NCBI GenBank assembly: GCA_004329165.1
Contig: CM014737.1
Span: 21,307,100-21,371,099 of the forward strand
From: Spatholobus suberectus
Lineage: Eukaryota > Streptophyta > Magnoliopsida > Fabales > Fabaceae
Length of the DNA: 64,000 bases
Direction: 5' to 3'
In this document: in pieces, positions 47,935-59,070 of the stretch
How positions within the stretch are numbered: position 1 is the stretch's first letter
Layout: the number at the start of each line of letters is the position of its first letter
The notes under the pieces: generated by a model
What the model saw: the letters and a program-made list of their open reading frames with translations, nothing else
The model's database searches: none
Told to the model about the DNA's origin: nothing
Position numbers and translations under genes: made by a program

Positions 47935-49694
47935 TTATCATTTCAAAGTCACTTTGTTTGGAGCATTTGTCGATGAGTTCAATGCATTTCTTATAAGTGG
48001 AGAGGCAACTAATGTTGTAGTTGTTGTGCTTTTTTGCAAAGTGAAAACATGAAATGGTAATGACATTTTAGAACAATGAAATTCGGCTACTATCTCAATT
48101 AGAACATATATTGCTATCTCAATCTTTGACACCTATTAACGTTTGTGATGTTCTATTTTATTTGTCTTTAGGAAATAAAAACATTAGCAGCACCTTTACT
48201 TCATAATTGATGTTGAACCCAGACATTTCTGGGGTTATTAAGTTTAAATCAAAGATGATTGACACAATAAAAACTCCTATTAAGGATTAAGCCAATTGCA
48301 AGATGAATCTAAGATGAGCTTGGACGATGAATTTCTCAAGTTTACACCAAGGGCTACTATTCAATCAATGAATGAAGCCTACCAAAAATAAATGATATGA
48401 AGGATTCTAAAGAGGTATTTGAAAGCTTTTGAATTTGGAATAAGAAAATATTTTATTTTTCACAATATATTTCGTTGCTGATTATTATTAAAGGTATTTT
48501 TGTAGGATTTGAATTTTGTCATACTGGCTACTATTAATTCTTTTGTTGATGAGGATAATCGGTACTACACTGCATGTCGTTGCCACAAGAAGGTGTTCCC
48601 AAACTCTAGAATGTACTATTGTCATAGATGTAACAAGCACGTCATAAATGTCCCCCTTAGGTAATTAATTCTACCTACATGTTTTAATTGCTCTCTGTTT
48701 TTATTTATTCAACAACTTCAATAGTTCTTTGTTTTTATTTATTCATACAATAATAACAGTTTATTAAGCACTAGACAAATATTGAGGTATACTTAATTGT
48801 ATTGCAGGTTTTTTCTCAGATTACATGTCAATGATGAGACTACTTCTACCACATTAGTAATGTTCGATCGTGATGTATCTATTTTGTTAAACCAAACTTG
48901 TGCGGAATTGATTGAATCTATCACCATGGTGGACAATATTTAATTTGTGCACTATAAATCTACTAAATTAATTTTAGCAATCTATTAATCATTCTTATGC
49001 TCCATTTCTATTCTAACAAACAAATTTACAGAGAACTAATTCTCATAATATCCAAAAGAAGTTGTTTGACCTACAAGATCAAATTTTTTTGTTCAAGGTT
49101 GGCTGTTATAAGGGGTTTGAATCGAGATTTGAGCCTTCCTATATGATCAAGTAGGTTACAGTCGATTCTAATTTAATCCAAAGTTCAAAGATTATAAGAT
49201 TGTTGAAGTTATTTTTTTTAACCATAATGCCTGGATAAAATGAAAATAATTTATTACATTAGAATTGATTAGATTAGATAAATTTGACTAATTTGACTTC
49301 AAATTTTAATATATCAAAATTTTGTTTTGTATTATGGCTTCACACCAAGATGTCCCAGATTTGGATCCACAAGTTAGTGGATCAAATGCAAGAGCAACTA
49401 AGGAAGTTGAACTGGTAATTATATTATTAATACCTTATAAATAATTTATTTAGTTAAGTATGAACAAATGCTTAATACAAGACTAACACATGTGTCATAT
49501 TATGTAAACAAGACCCAATTGGGAAATTTGATGAATCAATGGTTAACTTTGTAGAGGAAAAGATTAAAGCGGATGTCGTGGACTTATGTTCAGATTCCCC
49601 CAATGCTCTATTGTTAAAAAGGACATGTCCAATAGGAGGGGATTCAATAGTGCTCAAGACTCTTAAAAAGAACATCAAAATTGAGAAAAACTAG
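47935..49694 (+). pseudogene. RPA1-like (replication protein A 70 kDa) pseudogene
   Basis: RPA1 binds single-stranded DNA through OB folds, and plant Helitrons often carry RPA1-like genes. Visible pieces are an OB-fold segment FKVTLFGAFVDEFNAFLISG near 47940-48000, LMLNPDISGVIKFKSKMI near 48210-48265, and a DBD-C exon (about 48500-48660) with the zinc motif ACRCHKKVFPNSRMYYCHRC. A donor-like AG/GTAATT follows at 48660. An exon from 48808 has VMFDRDVSILLNQTCAELIE, and 49040-49150 reads LFDLQDQIFLFKVG and FESRFEPSY. A C-terminal piece lies near 49515-49693 (ending IKIEKN). Stops and frame changes occur between the pieces. A host-gene duplicate is the alternative to a Helitron-borne copy. Confidence 0.65.
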
Positions 49695-50101
49695 ATTAGC
49701 TCAAGCCAAAGGGTTGTGAAAAATCTAAGAAGAACTATTTTAGATTAGTTGTTATCTTTGTCTTACTTGATTTTCATTTTTATTCTAAGTTTCTACACTT
49801 TATGTTTAAATTTCAGTTCAATTTGTTTAAGGTTTTACCTAATTTTATTGTTCAACTAAATATTTTCAATTTTCATGGTATAAAATTAACTATATTTTTT
49901 GGATTTATCAAACAATTGATAAGGATAATTTTTTTTATCATCACGATTTTAAAATAACTTACCATAAGACAAAATCAATAACAATCATTCTATTATTCTA
50001 TACTATTACCTTAATTATGTGTTTATGTATTATGATGATTATAATGATAATTATGATAATAAATTATTATATTACATTAAATATGAATACTAATGTCATT
50101 G
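49695..50101. other. AT-rich DNA, nothing recognised
   Basis: Composition is strongly AT-rich. No gene or repeat boundary can be supported before the solo LTR. Confidence 0.4.
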
Positions 50102-50106
50102 ATTAT

Positions 50107-51217
50107 TGTCGCAAACAGGGTCACGATGAGACAGCGAAAATGATATTAAAAACAGAGGAGTTGCCACCATAATTTATTAAGAGAAAACATGGAAAAACTC
50201 TAAAAATGGTCTTGAACCAAATATTTGATTCGAGAGTCGATTATGCGTAGGGAAGGTGTTAGCACCTTACGACGTCTGTTATAAAAACGGTTACTCTTTA
50301 ACTTAATGTATGAAAATATTAGTTGTCTTATCCTCTTGCTTATAAAATTATTAATCCTGTTTTTTATTTTATTATTTATTTTCATTTGAAATTTATAAAA
50401 AAATATTATTATTACTACTATTTTATTTTTATTGTTTTTGAAATCGACAGGAGTGGGTTCCTACTCCTACGTATCCTCTGGTGCAATGAGGAACTCAGAC
50501 TCACATAGTTTTCTAGGTAGAAAATCGTTTTGTGGGTTGATGTATTTTAGTTATATACTTTTTTTTATGTTTATTATTAGAATTATTAAGATATTAAATC
50601 TTAAAAATTATAGAGTATTATCCACAACGATAGGCGGCCTAATAGATGTGGTATACTCCTACAAAACAAAGTTATAGAAGATTTTGTGATATTCAAGTAA
50701 GTCCTAGACCCAACATGATAAACTACTAAATCTATTTTTATTTTTATTTGAAAAGAAAAACAATTAACAAAATATTAATCGATCTTCGATGAAGCTTTTG
50801 TGATATTGAAGTGGGTCCTAAACCTAACATGAATAATCACAATTTTATGTTATTTTCATTTTTTTTAAAAATCAATTAATATATTTATAAATTCTAGATT
50901 GGTGTTTTGGTATTCAAGCAGACCCTAAGCCCAACATGAAAAAAATAAGTCTAAAATTTATTATATATTTTACTAAAAAGAAAAACAACTAACAATTTAT
51001 TAATTAATCTCATTTTAAATGCAAGGCAAGTGATTGTAGGGTCAATTCAGCTACATATTTTCTAAAAAAGGGCTTAGATTATCATTTTTTTTTATTGTCT
51101 ATATCATTAACAAAAAAACATTTATACTTTATATATATAAAAAAAAACTTAACTTAAAAAGGAAAAGCCCCAAATGCAAAGAAAGAAAAGGACTACGCTG
51201 CTCATCTTCATTTACGT

Positions 51218-51302
<85 letters not shown>

Positions 51303-52854
51303 AAAAAGAAAGAAATACAGGATTAAATTTTAATAGGAGTTATGTTTCCCCCCTCTTTTTTTTTTACTTTGTTAGTTGCCAATTGGAAGTGGAAGAGAAA
51401 CCATAAAATGTTGGGCTAAGCCCAATGTGAAGACAAACCCAGGGTTACTAAACTAAAGGAAAAGAAAAAAATAAAAGGACAGGATCAGCTTGAGTCATAC
51501 GCATATGCACATAACCCTAAGAAATTGGATTGAGATTTTAGGCGTCTGCCCACAATGCCATTTTCTCTGCCAATGTTAGATTATAGCACAACAGCGATGA
51601 AGACGAGACAAGAACCACTGCGCCCCCTGGCTCCAATGGCGCTGCAGTATACTGGTGTGACGATATGGTTTTGCATCTTAATGTCGCGACAGTAGCGGAT
51701 AGTGTAATGGTGATTTGCGTTGCCATGGTGTGACAACATCGCTGTGGTTGACGTGTTTTGCGTTGCAGAGATATGGAGGAGTGTGAGTCCTGCACCAGAT
51801 GCTCAATGAAAACATGATGGTGTCGCGGCAGTTAACGACACAACCTGTTGATGATGCGGAGGAAGCAAGGTGAACCGGATTCAATGTGCAATGGTTGGCC
51901 CAGGGTGCGAGAGCGCCGACGCGAACTAGCGTTGCGGCGGTAACAAGAAGATTGTTATTCTTTTTGCTCTTATATATTGTATTATTGTTGTTTATACTGT
52001 TTATTTTGGTTTTATTTTGATGTTGTGGATCTGCGAAAATCCTCACGTGGTATGTATGTGTATGCGATGGTTATTTGGTTGAAACAATGGTGCTGACCAA
52101 AACAACTACCAACTCTCTATCATTATTCAGAGACAGAATGCAGAGTTCCAAGTTATAGATGTTATTTCAATATTCAATCAAGATGTTCAAAGAGCATTCA
52201 TCATTCATAGAATCAAGTACACACAAAGCAGATTTCAAGTAATGACATAAACAACCAGAGGCACAAGTGCATGCACTTCAATAGGCCAAAAAGATAGAAT
52301 ATAAGAAAGGTTGAAGCACACCACAATCGCTTGATTTCTACAGAGTAACAGTGCTCTCCTCCTCTAAAACCAACAGCATATCCTTCTCCCTTTTTCTTTT
52401 CCCCTCCTCCTTTATATATAGGCAAAGGCTGTAACTGCCTCTAGTTCTCGATCCTTCCCTTTTCCTTATTATTCTCGTAGTTTTTAATTATGTTGTATCA
52501 TATAATGATGATGATGATATGAAATATTCTGGAATTCTTTTGTATATTGCCAGCCAAATTGAAATGTTATGTATGTATGTATACCATGTGTCTGAGTGAT
52601 GCACCCAACTCGTGAAGGTGTTCACAGTAAGCGTGTGCCAGAGAAAAAAACGTGACTTTCCCCTTTTTCTTTTATTTTTTCTTGTTTTTAGGCCATGGGC
52701 CTACATGTGAACCCAACAAGTGAAATTATTTATTTTGTATTCTTTCTTTTGACTATTTTTATTTGTTTCTTTGTTTTTTTTTTTTAATTTTTCTCATTTT
52801 TATTATACAAATAAAAAAGAAAATTAATTACGTGGACAAAATTGGGTCTTCACA
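50107..52854 (+). mobile_element. Solo LTR with ATTAT duplication (Ty3-gypsy, Ogre/Tat-like)
   Basis: It begins TGTCGCAAACAGGGTCACG and ends GGACAAAATTGGGTCTTCACA. ATTAT flanks it at 50102-50106 and 52855-52859, a perfect 5-bp target duplication. Words such as GGGAAGGTGTTAGCACCTTACGACG (50250) are, as I recall, typical of large legume Ogre/Tat LTRs. It contains (CA)17(TA)n at 51221-51299 and a TATATATAGG motif on the minus strand side near 52420. There is no internal region, so it probably arose by recombination between two LTRs. Confidence 0.85.
51221..51299. repeat. Compound microsatellite (CA)n(TA)n
   Basis: About 17 CA units are followed by about 22 TA units inside the solo LTR. Confidence 0.95.
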
Positions 52855-52859
52855 ATTAT

Positions 52860-53309
52860 TAATGGATATTTTTTATTATTTTTACATGATTTGAAAATTC
52901 AAACTTTCTTTTTTAAAAAAGATCTATATGTAGTATATATAATTTATTTAGTGAATAAAAAGCTTTGCAACAGTTTTTTTTATAAGTAAATGAGATATTA
53001 TATTATAATTAGGATAATTTTATGGATCTTGATTTTATAATTAATATAATTTTTTTATTATTACATTATTATATTACTTTAAATATAATAGTAATTTATT
53101 ATTTTTAAAGTAAATTATATTAATTTTGTTAATTTATTTAATGCCCAAATTCAACATACTTTTAATTAATTTTTGTAAATAATTAATTTAGGACAATAAT
53201 TAATGTTAAAAATAGATTTTATTTAGGGCAGTAATTTAATTATAGTTTTATGGAACAAAATAAGTGGTTAGAAGTTATTTCTATAAATAAATTTTGGTCC
53301 TTTAAAATG
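52860..53309. other. AT-rich DNA right of the solo LTR
   Basis: No gene is seen. From about 53150 it holds units of the TTTAGGGCAATAATTTAATTA type that recur in the palindrome to the right and at 56430-56930. Confidence 0.45.
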
Positions 53310-53799
53310 CAATTTAATTATTGTCCTAAACAAAATTCAATTTGAATTCTATTACGATTTGATTTTTTGGAATTTTATTTTGTCCATCAAAATGATATTA
53401 ATTTATTTACATAAAAAAATTCTATATTTAATCTCATTACGACTAATTAGTATTTAATTTAAATTATTTCTAAGAATAAATTTCATGTTAATTAATTTTG
53501 TAAATAATTTATTTAGTGCAATAATTTAATTATACTAAGCTTTTCAATATGATTGTGTACAAAATAAAATTCCTAAATAATTACATGAATTATTATATTA
53601 AATGAATTATTTATGAAAATTAATTAACATGAAATTTATTTTTAGAAATAATTTAATTTAAATGCTAAGAAGTCATAATGATATTAAATTTGGAATTTAT
53701 TTATCTAAATAAATTAATAGTATTTTGATGGACAAAATAAAATTCCAAAACTTCAAATCATAATAGAATTTAAATTGGATTTTATTTAGGGCAATAATT
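53310..53799. repeat. Large AT-rich inverted repeat (palindrome), right arm split by LTR D
   Basis: The left arm from 53312 (GTCCTAAACAAAATTCAATT, then TTTTGTCCATCAAAATGATATTA, then CATGTTAATTAATTTTGTAAATAA) is repeated in inverse order. The right arm ends at GGGCAATAATTT (53800), and the centre lies near 53555. Expected continuation of the right arm (AATTxCAATTTAAAGGACCAAAAT) is found at 56356 onward, on the far side of LTR D. Each arm exceeds 240 bp. It is possibly a foldback element or part of a larger LTR. Confidence 0.75.
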
Positions 53800-53904
53800 T
53801 GTAATACCTCAAATTTTAGGTACTAAAAATAAATCACGAGGTAACTCTTAATAGGACCTTTCCCATATGTTATTAGACAAAAGATGCCTTAAGAGTTACT
53901 GTTA

Positions 53905-54040
53905 TTATATTTCTTATTATTATTAATATTATATTTATTGTTATTGTTATAGTAGTTATTATTATTATTAATATTATTGTGTTGTGTTGATGTTATTATA
54001 TTTATTATTATTACTATTATTGTTATTAATACCTTAGTAT
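53905..54040. repeat. TTA/ATT trinucleotide-rich tract
   Basis: This is an imperfect (TTA)n-type microsatellite within the first part of LTR D. Confidence 0.8.
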
Positions 54041-54549
54041 TATAAATTAGTAGGAATATTATCATAGAACTCAAACGAGCATTTAGGACCCAATAGGGGA
54101 CTAAAGCCTATTAAGCTACATACTCACCCACATGTTATAAGAAAGGAATAGAGAAAGAGAGTTAGGTTTAGCCGTCACAAAATAGAAGAAGAAAGAAGTT
54201 AGAGAGAATGAGAAGAAAAGGGAAGAAGAAGAGGAAGAGAAGAAGGAGGAATAGAAACTGGAGAACGCAAACCCTAAAACTCAGCTTTGCATGTCCATAA
54301 AGGTGAGTGTTCTCTCCCATGTCCTTCCTTATTCTTGTTCATCTATTTATCTTTTCCCTCCTTATACCTAAATTTAGGGATTTGATCGGATTGTAAGGGA
54401 GTAAAGAATTTATAGATTAGTTAAACAATTATCAATGTAGAAGAGTAATTAAGAATCTAATTATTTATTTGGGAGCATTTAGAAACCAAAGATAATATGA
54501 AAAATAAATTAAAATTAGTACTTCGGATCTGTTCAGCGGGATTAGATAG

Positions 54550-54759
54550 CCGCTAGGCGATTTTTCTTCAAAATTTGGATTCCGCATTTGCGCTAGGTGC
54601 GCGGACCCGCTAGGTAGGATGAAACATCCGCTGAGCGGGTTGGATCTTGAGGTGAACCCGCTGGGCGGGATGCAATACCCGCTGGGCGGGTTGGGGTTCA
54701 GCGCATACCGCTAGGCGGTTGCTAGCCCGCCGGGCAGGACTTCCGTCCTGATGGGCGGA
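54550..54759 (+). repeat. Palindrome couplet array, CCCGCTGGGCGGG
   Basis: Boxes (CCGCTAGGCGA, CCGCTGAGCGGG, CCCGCTGGGCGGG twice, CCGCTAGGCGG, CCTGATGGGCGG) have centres near 54555, 54612, 54633, 54663, 54684, 54713, 54732 and 54753. Couplet spacing is 19-21 bp and the couplet period about 50 bp. The array is GC-rich in an AT-rich setting. Confidence 0.85.
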
Positions 54760-56355
54760 TACAACCTTTGTTATTTTGTTCTTTGTGCTTATGAACTCTG
54801 TTTTGCAGTTTTTAACTCATTGTTATTTGTTTTTTTTATGCCTTGTTGAGTTTATAATGTATGATTGTTATTTACCTTGAAAAAAATCTGGGTATGATAT
54901 GGAATTGTGTCAATGTTTCATTATATAAAAGTCTATGAAAAGTTGTAAGCATTATATGTGATCATACATCATAACATTTGAGTTATGTGATGAGGAAAGT
55001 ATGTAGGAATCTAGTTGGTGGAGGCCGTGATGGGTTGTTTAACCTTAGCCTTGGGGTTATCCGGTTGGGAAAACTCCAATGGTCCATGCTGATCCCATGG
55101 AGCCGGGGAATACTGGCAAAACTGGGTATCCCTGACTAGTCACTACGGGATATCATGCTAGTTGAGGGTGCGAAAACTGAAGGCATCGGTACTGATGACG
55201 CTTCTTATGGCTTGCATTTACTCCTAGTCTACTTTTCGAAAAGTTTAGGTTGGTACCACATGTGCATAAATAGTGGTTTAGAAACATAGCACTCATATGT
55301 ATCTTGTTGTAGTGTGACATGTTGAAGTGTGCTATGTTGTAATTATGTGAATTTTGTGACCTTATTTATGAGTGATTGATGTAATGTGAACAGATGTGAA
55401 ATAAATGTATGCTTGTAATTAAAATTGTGTTTGCTACCTTAAGGATAAGTGAAAGTCTAGGCCCTAGGACAATGTTATGAGGGTTCTAGTTAGATAATAA
55501 TAATTGTGAATGAAATAGAGAAAGAGTGAATCCTCACACAACGTAATAGAAAGGTATAAGACAAGTAAGAGAGAACAAAATGAGGGTATTAAGGTGAGTG
55601 TTAAGGCAGTGTCAAAAGTATTTTAGAACATCTGTGACCTTAGACTTGACCCCTAGAGAATAATAACCTTAAATATAAAAAGGAAGGAAAGTAAAATCTA
55701 AACAAGAAGGGTTTAAATACTAGAGAGGGTTTTGGATAAGAAAGAATTCTTAGGTTGAGAATGAGATAGTAAGATTGTATAACAATTGTGAGAATGAAAG
55801 AAGAGTTAACAGGAAACACTGATTATTGAAAAGTGTAGACCCAACCATAGGTATGGATTATTATGAGAGGCCTAGTGAGGCTAAAACCATGAGAGATAAG
55901 TAATGAAGGTTGTCCGAGTAGAAGAGTCTGACCTAGTTGTAGAACCCTTAGACCACTCACTGAGACATTATGTCTCACTCCTTTAAGTTTCCCTTTTTTT
56001 TTTTTCAGGATACAAGTGAAGACATATACAGGTGGAGCTTAGAGAGACAAGTGAAAGACTACTTGGGTTTGAGCCTAAAGAGGCTTGTGGAAAGAATACT
56101 TGTAACGTGTAAAGTTAGTGGAACTTGATTGTTGCCAAAAACTGGACGTAGTCTTTGGGGTGAGACGAACTAGTATAAAATCTGTGTGCCCTTTTATTTG
56201 TTCTTTCTTCTTTCATCTGCCTTCTTTAAAACGTTTTGAAAATCTTTCTGATCTAGTTTTATTTATTAAGCTTCTTCGAAAAAGGTTCAAAGGATTGCAA
56301 AAATTGGCCTTAACACAATTCAACCCCCCTTCTTGTGTTCAGCTTGTGCCTTACA

Positions 56356-56944
56356 ATTACAATTTAAAGGACCAAAATAAGTGTGATCAGAAGTTATTTA
56401 TGTAAATAAATTTTAGTTCATTAAACTGCAATTAAATTATTGTCCTAAATAAAATCCAATTTGAATTCTATTATGATTATTTGTACTATTTTAAATTAAG
56501 TTGTATTAATTTTGTTACTTTATTTAATTTCCAAATTCAACATACTTTTAGTTAATTTTTGTAAATAATAAATTTAGGGCATTAATCATGTTAAAAACAA
56601 AATATATTAAGTGTAATAATTTAATTGTAATTTCATGCATGAAAATAATTAAGATAACGTATGTTGATTTCTGTAAATAAATTTGGTCCATTAAACTACA
56701 ATTAAATTATTGTCCTAAATATACTCCAATTTGAATTATATTATGATTTTATTTCTCAAAATTTTAATTTATGCATCAAAATGCTATTCATTTAATTTTA
56801 TAAATAAATCCTAGATTTAATCTCATTATGACTAATTAGCATTTAAATTAATTTATTTCCAAAAATAAAATTGATGTTAATTAATTTTTTTTAGCTAATT
56901 TATTTAGGGCAATAATTTATGCTAAAAATGGATTTGAGATTTAT
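56356..56944. repeat. Continuation of the palindrome and direct module copies
   Basis: The segment opens with the missing piece of the split arm (AATTTAAAGGACCAAAAT). It then holds two further copies, in direct orientation, of the module GTCCTAAATA...CCAATTTGAATT (about 56440 and 56715). The second extends to TTAATTAATTTTTTTTAGC near 56895. Confidence 0.65.
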
Positions 56945-57502
56945 GATGTCACAGTATAAGGATAAGGGGGACACTTCTTGAAAGTTTGAGTACAACACTT
57001 TGCCACACGACAAAAAATATTAAAGATAAATTTTAAGCATAAGAATGAATGTTAAGAAAAGTATATGTGTGAGAATATGATGTTTATTGTAACTAATACA
57101 TTCATAAGGTTCATTATTTTTACATGGCATATGTTTAGCATTCACTGAGACATCATCTCACTAGTTTAGTGTCTATGTTCCAGATTGACAGGTATGACGA
57201 AAAGGTTAAGCAGCCTAGAGGACATCATGTTTTGAGATTGATGTATTGATAGGCTATAGTTTAATTCTTTTGAAAAACAATGGTATTGGAATGAAATCTT
57301 TTGTATAACGATCCTCTGAGTATGAGGATCCTTTTTATGACGTATGTATTTAGGTTACTTAAGAACTGGTGGACTTTGTATAGCGAATTCCTTAAGTAAT
57401 GATATCATGTGTTGTGATATTCTTATACTTGTATGTTGCTATTATTCATACTCTGATTGTTAAAATTTAGAGCTCGAGGTAATATCTCCTTAAGGTGTTA
57501 CA
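56945..57502 (+). repeat. 3' end of another gypsy-type LTR
   Basis: It ends CTCCTTAAGGTGTTACA at 57502 and contains CACTGAGACATCATCTCACTAG (57150), related to the words in LTRs D and F. It abuts Helitron helicase sequence, so it probably inserted into, or recombined with, the Helitron. Confidence 0.55.
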
Positions 57503-57504
57503 TA

Positions 57505-57856
57505 GGGAAGAATGTTATAGGTGCAACAGTCTTAACAAGAACTAATGTAGGGGACAAATTTTTCATCCCCAGGATAAACCTAATTCTAACTAGTCCTGAC
57601 TTGCCTTTTAGATTCTAGAGGAGACAATTCCCACTGGCTCTATGTCTTGCTATGACAATAAATAAAAGCCAAGGATAATCGCTTTCCTATATGGGGATTT
57701 GTCTTGCAAGACCTATTTTCACTTATGGCCAGTTGTACGCAATATCTAAAGTCACTTCAAGAAAAGGGTCTAAAGATTTTGATTTTGGATGAAGAGAAAA
57801 GATTGTGCACATCAACAACTAATGTGGTCTATCATGAAGTATTTGACAATGTTTAG
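57505..57856 (+). pseudogene. Helitron helicase (Pif1-like) C-terminal remnant
   Basis: The reading GKNVIGATVLTRTNVGDKFF, then LALCLAMTINKSQGQ- (stop in place of a later residue), SYMGICLARPIFTYGQLYA and, after a frame change near 57768, LKILILDEE and TTNVVYHEVFDNV-stop, matches the last part of plant Helitron RepHel proteins. The motif AMTINKSQGQS is the Pif1-helicase signature. Stops are TAG 57616-57618 and TAA 57676-57678, both explicable as C-to-T changes of Gln codons. The TAG at 57854 matches the natural end of the family. Upstream domains are missing at the LTR junction. Confidence 0.75.
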
Positions 57857-58480
57857 GTATTGCCTAACTTTATTTTTTATTCTGATTTACTACTTATGAT
57901 ACTCTATCTGCTTGACTTTCAAAAGTTGACTATGTTTATTATGAACCAACTACCTATAGGTTTTTCTCTCTATAGATTTGGCAAACTTATTGCACAACTT
58001 CAAAGGATGGGCAAAAGAGTAGGTCAACCTTATGGTATTTTGAGTTTTAACAACATTTTCTTATTATCCATGTGATAAACGATTATATTTTCTTTTTAGG
58101 TTTTTACATGGAATGCAGACGCATTTAAAGTTTTCCTATTGTTGTATACTATTAGAAATTTTATCTCCTTTAAAATATTGAATATTTTGATGTATTGATG
58201 GGGGTAGTGAACCATATAATTCAATTTCAATAACCAAACTACTTAAATAGTTCATTTGATGTTCAAAAGATGAGGCTAACTCATAAATAAATCTAACTAA
58301 ATTTCAGCTCATTATTTTGTAATGTTTTAAGTAAAGATTAAGTTTTTTTTTTTTTTGAAAAGTTTAGTTTCATACCCATCCTCTCTTTTTAAGCCAGTAG
58401 TTCATATAATTTATAGTAAATTTAAGAGGTAAGAATAGTTAACAAATTGAAAAATGGACTGGATTGTAACATAACAAATG
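57857..58480 (+). other. Helitron 3' non-coding region
   Basis: This AT-rich stretch between helicase stop and Helitron end holds a polypyrimidine/poly-T tract near 58343. No gene is present. Confidence 0.45.
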
Positions 58481-58511
58481 TCCCGTGCAAGACACAAGTT
58501 AGTACACTAGT
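58481..58511 (+). other. Probable Helitron 3' terminus
   Basis: TCCCGTGCAAGACACAAGTT (58481-58500) is followed by AGTACACTAG and T. Plant Helitrons end in CTRR preceded by a small hairpin, commonly CCCGTGC...GCACGGG, and sit before a T. CTAG at 58507-58510 plus T at 58511 fits, though the stem is decayed here. It lies 650 bp after the helicase stop, a plausible distance. Confidence 0.6.
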
Positions 58512-59070
58512 TACAATAAAAGCTCTTGAGTGTAACCAACAAATCTCTCTCAATTATAAATGAAATTTGAACTTATTTTAGTCAACCATAGTCCAAATGC
58601 CAAGCCAATTTTATATTATGTTAAAAATTAAACCTAGAATTTAAATGACATTTGGAAGATATTTTACAATTTATTTAGACTTATATTATCATATAAATAT
58701 TTCAATATATTTAGTTAAGTTTATAAAAATGGCTTATGAATTTCTTATAATATTTTTAATATATTTTAATAAATTTTACAATAAATCTTATTAAAATAAG
58801 TTTATATAATTTTTTTTATTAAACAAGTATTTAATGAAATTATTTATTAAAATAAGTCCTGATTACAAAGTTATAAATTTCCAAGTGATATATTGGTAAG
58901 AAATCATATGTTAAGGGTGACACACGTTCACATTGTACATAAACCATACTTATTTACTTAATTAATTAGTTGTTGATTTTAAGTTAATGAAAATGCGAGT
59001 AATTTTTTTTTTCGATTTATATAATAAAAAATTCTCAAACTTGAGAGAATTTGAAAATAGTAGTAAAAGA
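58512..59070. other. AT-rich intergenic DNA
   Basis: No gene or repeat with recognisable ends is seen. Confidence 0.4.

Larger units (their letters stand above)
53800..56355 (+). mobile_element. LTR D inserted in the palindrome (solo LTR)
   Basis: The start TGTAATACCTCAAATTTTAGG and the end GTGCCTTACA form the TGTAA...TTACA terminal pair of these LTRs. The palindrome arm is interrupted exactly by this segment, but the flanking 5-mers (TAATT and ATTAC) do not give a clean duplication. Inside are a donor-like AAAGGTGAGTG (54299), GGCGG-type box couplets (54550-54759) and CACTGAGACATTATGTCTCAC (55958). The last 250 bp (ACTGGACGTAG, then ACACAATTCAACCCCCC) resemble the end of a SIRE-type copia LTR, so D may be chimeric. 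Confidence 0.6.

Noticed and set aside
51538..52046. Minus-strand open frames in the solo LTR
   Set aside because: They overlap in two frames, show no motif and lie entirely within LTR borders fixed by the ATTAT duplication.
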